Of a stretch of DNA of 64,000 bases, positions 61,090 to 64,000 are shown one piece after another. Source of the DNA: Pogona vitticeps (taxonomy: Eukaryota > Chordata > Lepidosauria > Squamata > Agamidae); contig NC_135786.1 of NCBI RefSeq assembly GCF_051106095.1, forward strand, positions 213,380,001-213,444,000, written 5' to 3'. Within the stretch, counting starts at the first letter, position 1, and every line of letters begins with the position of its first letter. Position numbers and translations under genes: made by a program. The notes under the pieces were generated by a model. That model did no database searches and had not been told where the DNA came from. It worked only from the letters and a program-made list of their open reading frames with translations.

Positions 61090-61957
61090 TACATGCTAAA
61101 ACAGACTAAGGTGGCAATGTCATCAGAAACTGCTAGTGAATATTATCCCGTAGTCTGAAAAATTATATCCACATCAGATATTATATGGGCTATGTGTCTT
61201 AAAGCTACTGTAGAGTAGCATTTCTCTTTGGCTGGAGCCTATTTGAGGACAAGGGGGCTTTCCTTAGAACTACAAATCTCTGATAGAAGATCTGCTGTCT
61301 CAATATTTCTTTTTGGATTTTCCCATTATACTCATTGAAAATAAAAAGAACCATTTTCATTTTGAGATATTAGTTTAAGTACTCAGTACCACTATTCAGC
61401 CTTATGTATAGGTTGCTACAAAATTCTCCCCGGATATCCTCTATTACCAAGTTGTATGATCAAAGTTTTTGCTTGTCTAGAGAAGTCAGACACATTGCTA
61501 AATTCCACCCTAATGTCATTGTTTGGGAATATGGTAATTTTTCCTTGGAATTTTTGGTTAAGAAAATTAATTAGTGTCTTGGTTTATTTTTTTGCCTTCA
61601 AAACTTCCCAGATTATCATTTAGCATAATTGTAATGCTATACAATATAATTCATAAAAATTAAAACAAAAAGAAACAATTTCTAAAAATAATAATAAAGG
61701 ATATTAAATACAGCTGATTAGCAAAAACCACAACTAACAATAGCAGGAGTAAAATATGTTGCATGTTATTTTATTGTTTGGACTAAGTTCAACACTTAGG
61801 CCTAATTAGTAAAGCGGTGAGGCTTCTTTGAAAACATACATGCCCCATGATTTTACTCTTTGTAGGTGACCAGTAACCATTTTATTATAGACAAAATGTT
61901 ATTCTGGTACTGTAGGGTTTTTTTCTTTATGAATTAACTTGTAAGGATTTCTATATC
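61090..61957. other. PTDSS1 intron 3, no feature recognised
   Basis: AT-rich non-coding DNA. Confidence 0.4.
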
Positions 61958-61965
61958 ATATAGGT

Positions 61966-62101
61966 CACTGGTTCTTAACCTTGGGTTACTCAGGAGTTTT
62001 GGACTGCAACTCCCAGAAGCCTTCACCACCAGCTGTCCTGACTGGGGTTTCTGGGAGTTGCAGTTCAAAAGCATCCGAGTAACAAAGGTTAAGAACCACT
62101 G
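61966..62101. mobile_element. hAT-type MITE (136 bp) with perfect 8-bp target duplication
   Basis: Left end CACTGGTTCTTAACCTTGGG, right end AAGGTTAAGAACCACTG (inverted); inner CTGCAACTCCCAGAAGCC and GGGAGTTGCAGTTCAAAAG also pair. Flanked by ATATAGGT on both sides (61958-61965, 62102-62109). Confidence 0.88.
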
Positions 62102-62109
62102 ATATAGGT

Positions 62110-63269
62110 GCCGTAACATTATTTTAAATAGGAAAGTAAATAAAATTAAATTTGTCAGGTTCATACAGTAGAAACACCCACTGTGATAAATATATATTCA
62201 GTTTATGATGAAAACCACACAGAGAGACAAAGAGAGAGCCTGACAGATTTCTGTTGGGAACTCATTAATGAACCTCCTTAGATGGCTCTAAGAGCTAGAT
62301 TTTCGACTGATAGGAAATTGTATCTGTTTTAAAATGTCACTGTTATAGCACAGGGCTTCTCTAAACTTAATAAATTCAATCTTAGCCTAGACTACACCCC
62401 TACTAGCCCTGTGGTCTTGTGAAAGGAGGCATTTGGTATAAATTAACCGAGAGGGAACAAGAGTTGAATATTCTTCGCTCACTACACATGTCCAAAGGTG
62501 GGGTGAAGTGATGGCACAGCAAGCTTTTTTCCCCTCCACCTTTTCAGTTAACTCTCTGCAAATATGTTTGAGATTTAGCCTATTGAAAGACAGGAGGAAA
62601 GTTCCTGCAGTTCCAGAGATACTTTGGGCTGCTGAGGGACCAAGGTATTTTTAAAAAAAATCTAAAGGATGCCCTGTTTAATTATAAACTGTAGGCACTT
62701 GAAGCAGCTGCAGACATTCTGCTTGTTAAGATTACAGCTGAGTTTCCATCATGAAGCATTTGGATACCCTTCAAAAATCTATTCAAAGTCACATCTGCTT
62801 CCTGAATGATGGATTAGACCTCTTGACTACTGCTTTAGAATTTTTCTTCCAAATGCTTGCATTTATTGTGACCTTGTGACTGTAACTTGCCTTTGTAGTG
62901 GTAGCATTAGATTGGGGTAACAACTTACCAGAACTACCACATGTGTTAAAGTGCATTGATCAACCATTCAGATAATGTGGGTGGTAAGCTCATGATCCTA
63001 TGAAAGAGACGAGCAAAGTGTGGACCACTTTCAGTCCTTGGGCAATATGTAGCCCCCAGTGCCCCCAGGATGCCCCCATGTATCCCCTGACCTCTGTGAA
63101 TCTCAAAACATTGCCCCCAAATTGAAGGTTGTGTCTCCTACAAGCCCTGCATGGCGTGCAGTTTGCAAAAAAACAAAAACAAATCCTTATGCTTGTTTAG
63201 ACTCTCTCTCTTTTTAAACTAGAAAGTGACCTGTTTCTTCAAAAGACCTCTTAAAGCCTAAACTAGATA
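62110..63269. other. PTDSS1 intron 3, no feature recognised
   Basis: Non-coding; a CCCCC-rich patch at 63040-63120 hints at an old unnamed repeat. Confidence 0.35.
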
Positions 63270-63692
63270 CAGTGGTGCCTCGCTTAATGACGATAATCCG
63301 TTCCAGGAAAATTGCCATTAAGCAAAAACATTGTAAAGCGAAAATAAAAACCCCATTGAAACGCATTGAACCCTGTTCAATGCGTTCCAGTGGGGTAAAA
63401 ACTCACCATCCAGCGAAGATCCTTCATACAGCGGCCATTTTCACTGCCTGTATAGTGAGGAATCCGTCCCTAAACACAGCGGGGAGCCATTTTAATCACC
63501 TGGTGGCCATTTTGAAACCGCCAATCAGCTGTTCAAAAAACGTCGTTTTGCGAAGAATCGGTTCCCGAAGCAGGGAACTGATCATCGCAAAGCGAAATTC
63601 CCCCATTCAGATCATCGTTTTGCAACCGCAAAAAGATTGCCGTTACGCTGTTTTGTCATAATGCGGGGCAATCGTAAAGTAAGGCACCACTG
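63270..63692. mobile_element. Mariner-type MITE (423 bp)
   Basis: CAGTGGTGCCTCGCTTAATG at the left, AAGGCACCACTG at the right, TA on both sides. An open frame of 129 codons runs through it but codes only repeat sequence. Confidence 0.87.
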
Positions 63693-64000
63693 TACCTGAG
63701 TAATTATAAGGTTTATGTCAAGTCATATCCCACAAAGAGTTCTGAGGGACATGCTTTGTGCTTCTGGGGCAAAAAAATTTGTTGCAGGAAGGTTTTGGGA
63801 GGATACATGGCTCTCCAAGCTCTGGTAGTGTTTAAAAATGGCCCCCAGACTAAAATGTTTGCAACTGCTATTGCTTTTGTTTAATTCTCCCTTTGGTGAG
63901 GGGGAGGGAGGCATGTAGCCATGAGAGAAGGCATGCAGGGTAGAATGACCTCAAAGGTTTTAGAAATTACAAGCATTGCTATGTTGTTTTTGTTTCTTGA

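Overview
This window looks like nuclear DNA from a squamate reptile, most likely a lizard. The evidence is three intron-bearing vertebrate genes plus a typical squamate repeat load: BovB LINEs, a Sauria (ACE) SINE, L2/CR1 LINE fragments, Tc1 and mariner elements, hAT MITEs and Penelope-like pieces. Nothing in the sequence fixes the species.

Genes. Three conserved genes lie in the order UQCRB (-), MTERF3 (-), PTDSS1 (+, cut by the right edge), which as I recall it is also the order in human 8q22. UQCRB has four coding exons between 17122 and 24709 that encode a 111-residue subunit of respiratory complex III. MTERF3 has seven coding exons between 27635 and 45327 that encode a 412-residue mitochondrial mTERF-fold protein. 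PTDSS1 (phosphatidylserine synthase 1) contributes its first three coding exons (48692-48870, 54366-54457, 59230-59274), which give residues 1-105, and continues past position 64000. A CpG-rich block at about 47950-49060 holds the PTDSS1 start and very probably the untranslated first exon of MTERF3, so these two genes appear to share a divergent promoter. A second CpG-rich block at about 24470-25050 is the UQCRB promoter. All splice junctions given were read base by base and keep the reading frame.

Layout. 1-16950 is intergenic and made largely of repeats: a mariner MITE, a BovB reverse-transcriptase fragment next to a minisatellite-bearing MITE, three L2/CR1 pieces, hAT elements (one with a mariner MITE inside it), and a Penelope-like end carrying a hammerhead-ribozyme-like core. 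16950-24750 is UQCRB, whose introns hold a LINE tail, a 626-bp MITE with a 251-bp palindrome, a SINE and an L2 piece. 24750-27600 holds a Ty3/gypsy-like LTR fossil, a CATA microsatellite and a mariner MITE. 27600-45350 is MTERF3, whose introns hold an internally deleted BovB, two Tc1 transposons (one nearly whole), several MITEs and SINEs. 45350-48690 is the MTERF3/PTDSS1 interval with a Sauria SINE. 48690-64000 is the start of PTDSS1, with a Penelope-like fold-back, CR1, hAT elements with perfect 8-bp target duplications and mariner MITEs in or beyond its introns.

Function. UQCRB and MTERF3 both serve mitochondrial energy production (a complex III subunit and a regulator of mitochondrial transcription and ribosome assembly). 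PTDSS1 makes phosphatidylserine at the ER and mitochondria-associated membranes, which also feeds mitochondrial lipid supply. I found no wholly new gene system. The most unusual signals are the ribozyme-like core, the duplicated UQCRB splice donor, the long palindrome and the near-intact Tc1 element.
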